Positions 33,017-33,242 of a stretch of DNA of 33,242 nt are shown one piece after another. Each line of letters begins with the position of its first letter. The first letter of the stretch is position 1. The position numbers were made by a program, and so were the translations under genes. A model generated the notes under the pieces. That model had not been told where the DNA came from and did no database searches. It saw only the letters and a list, made by a program, of their open reading frames with translations. Origin of the DNA: Salinivibrio costicola subsp. costicola ATCC 33508 = LMG 11651. Its GTDB lineage: Bacteria > Pseudomonadota > Gammaproteobacteria > Enterobacterales > Vibrionaceae. The stretch is taken from positions 1-33,242 of the forward strand of contig AQOF01000094.1 of the NCBI GenBank assembly GCA_000565345.1, written 5' to 3'.

Positions 33017-33242
33017 CTATCTGCACTCTTCGTGCTGCGCGACACTGGTCGCCACCGGACGGATTTCCCGCTCGACCTGATTGTTGTCTATCGGGTAGCC
33101 GCCGTCTTCGACATACTTCTCCAGGTAACGCCATTGTTTCAGCGTATAGCTGACCGCTTTTCCCATCGGGCTGTTCGGTAACAGCCTGGCGGCGGCTTTA
33201 TCCAGCCACTCATGGAAGGCGTTCAAAATCGGAATGCTGTCT
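33017..33242 (-). mobile_element. IS66-family transposase fragment, runs off the right edge
   Basis: The minus strand frame, entering from beyond 33242, reads SIPILNAFHEWLDKAAARLL, then LPNSPMGKAVSYTLKQW, and IDNNQVEREIRPVAT. The NN-x3-ER-IRP box with its Glu is the C-terminal catalytic region of IS66 transposases (TnpC). The usual GRKNWLF continuation is missing: after VAT comes SVAQHEECR and a stop at 33017, so the 3' end of the transposase is truncated or rearranged near 33045. No IS66 terminal inverted repeat is visible in the window. Confidence 0.8.

Noticed and set aside
1-33242. CRISPR arrays, rRNA or tRNA genes
   Set aside because: No regularly spaced repeats and no rRNA or complete tRNA structures were seen.

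Overview
The window looks like a chromosomal segment of a gamma-proteobacterium of the Vibrionaceae. The clues are separate trpG and trpD with a fused trpCF, the rnmA-yciO pair beside the trp operon, and close relatives of E. coli ClsA, YciA, YehS and DhaKLM. Salinivibrio or a related genus is my guess, not something the sequence proves. The left part is visibly richer in A+T than the rest and is prophage DNA.

Layout. (1) About 1-7420: the end of a prophage. It holds tail-region genes on the + strand (a likely tail assembly chaperone, small proteins, a tape measure protein and a virion-morphogenesis-like protein), a shared terminator, and a convergent tyrosine integrase. (2) About 7580-15440: a dihydroxyacetone/glycerol module. 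dhaR (+) converges on dhaKLM (-), and gldA (+) is divergent from dhaK across a 340-base region with two DhaR-like palindromes. DhaM is unusual because it carries EIIA, HPr and a complete Enzyme I in one chain. (3) About 15440-25640: yciO and rnmA (-), then a trp control region (TrpR-type promoter-operator and an attenuator-like hairpin), then a type I-beta-like DAHP synthase gene, trpE, trpG, trpD, trpCF, trpB and trpA. The operon therefore covers the entry step of the aromatic pathway and the whole tryptophan branch. (4) About 25640-29510: clsA (-), an NSS-family sodium symporter and yciA. (5) About 29525-33242: small accessory genes, namely a YkgJ-type cysteine cluster protein, a 65-residue unknown, a yefM-yoeB toxin-antitoxin pair, an ASCH-domain gene, a secreted protein of unknown function, yehS, a zinc-ribbon remnant and part of an IS66-family transposase running off the right edge.

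The most striking property of the window as a whole is a set of eleven apparent single-base indels that break otherwise well-conserved genes (a phage gene, the tape measure gene, gldA, rnmA, the DAHP synthase gene, trpCF twice, trpB three times and the ASCH gene). In every case adding or removing one base restores a protein of normal length and sequence, usually at a short homopolymer. Sequencing or assembly error is the simplest explanation, so the 'pseudogenes' here should be read as probably intact in the living organism. I did not find a clearly new defence or metabolic system. The most interesting biology is the self-contained DhaM phosphorelay with its paired operators, the DAHP synthase at the head of the trp operon, and several unexplained hairpins.
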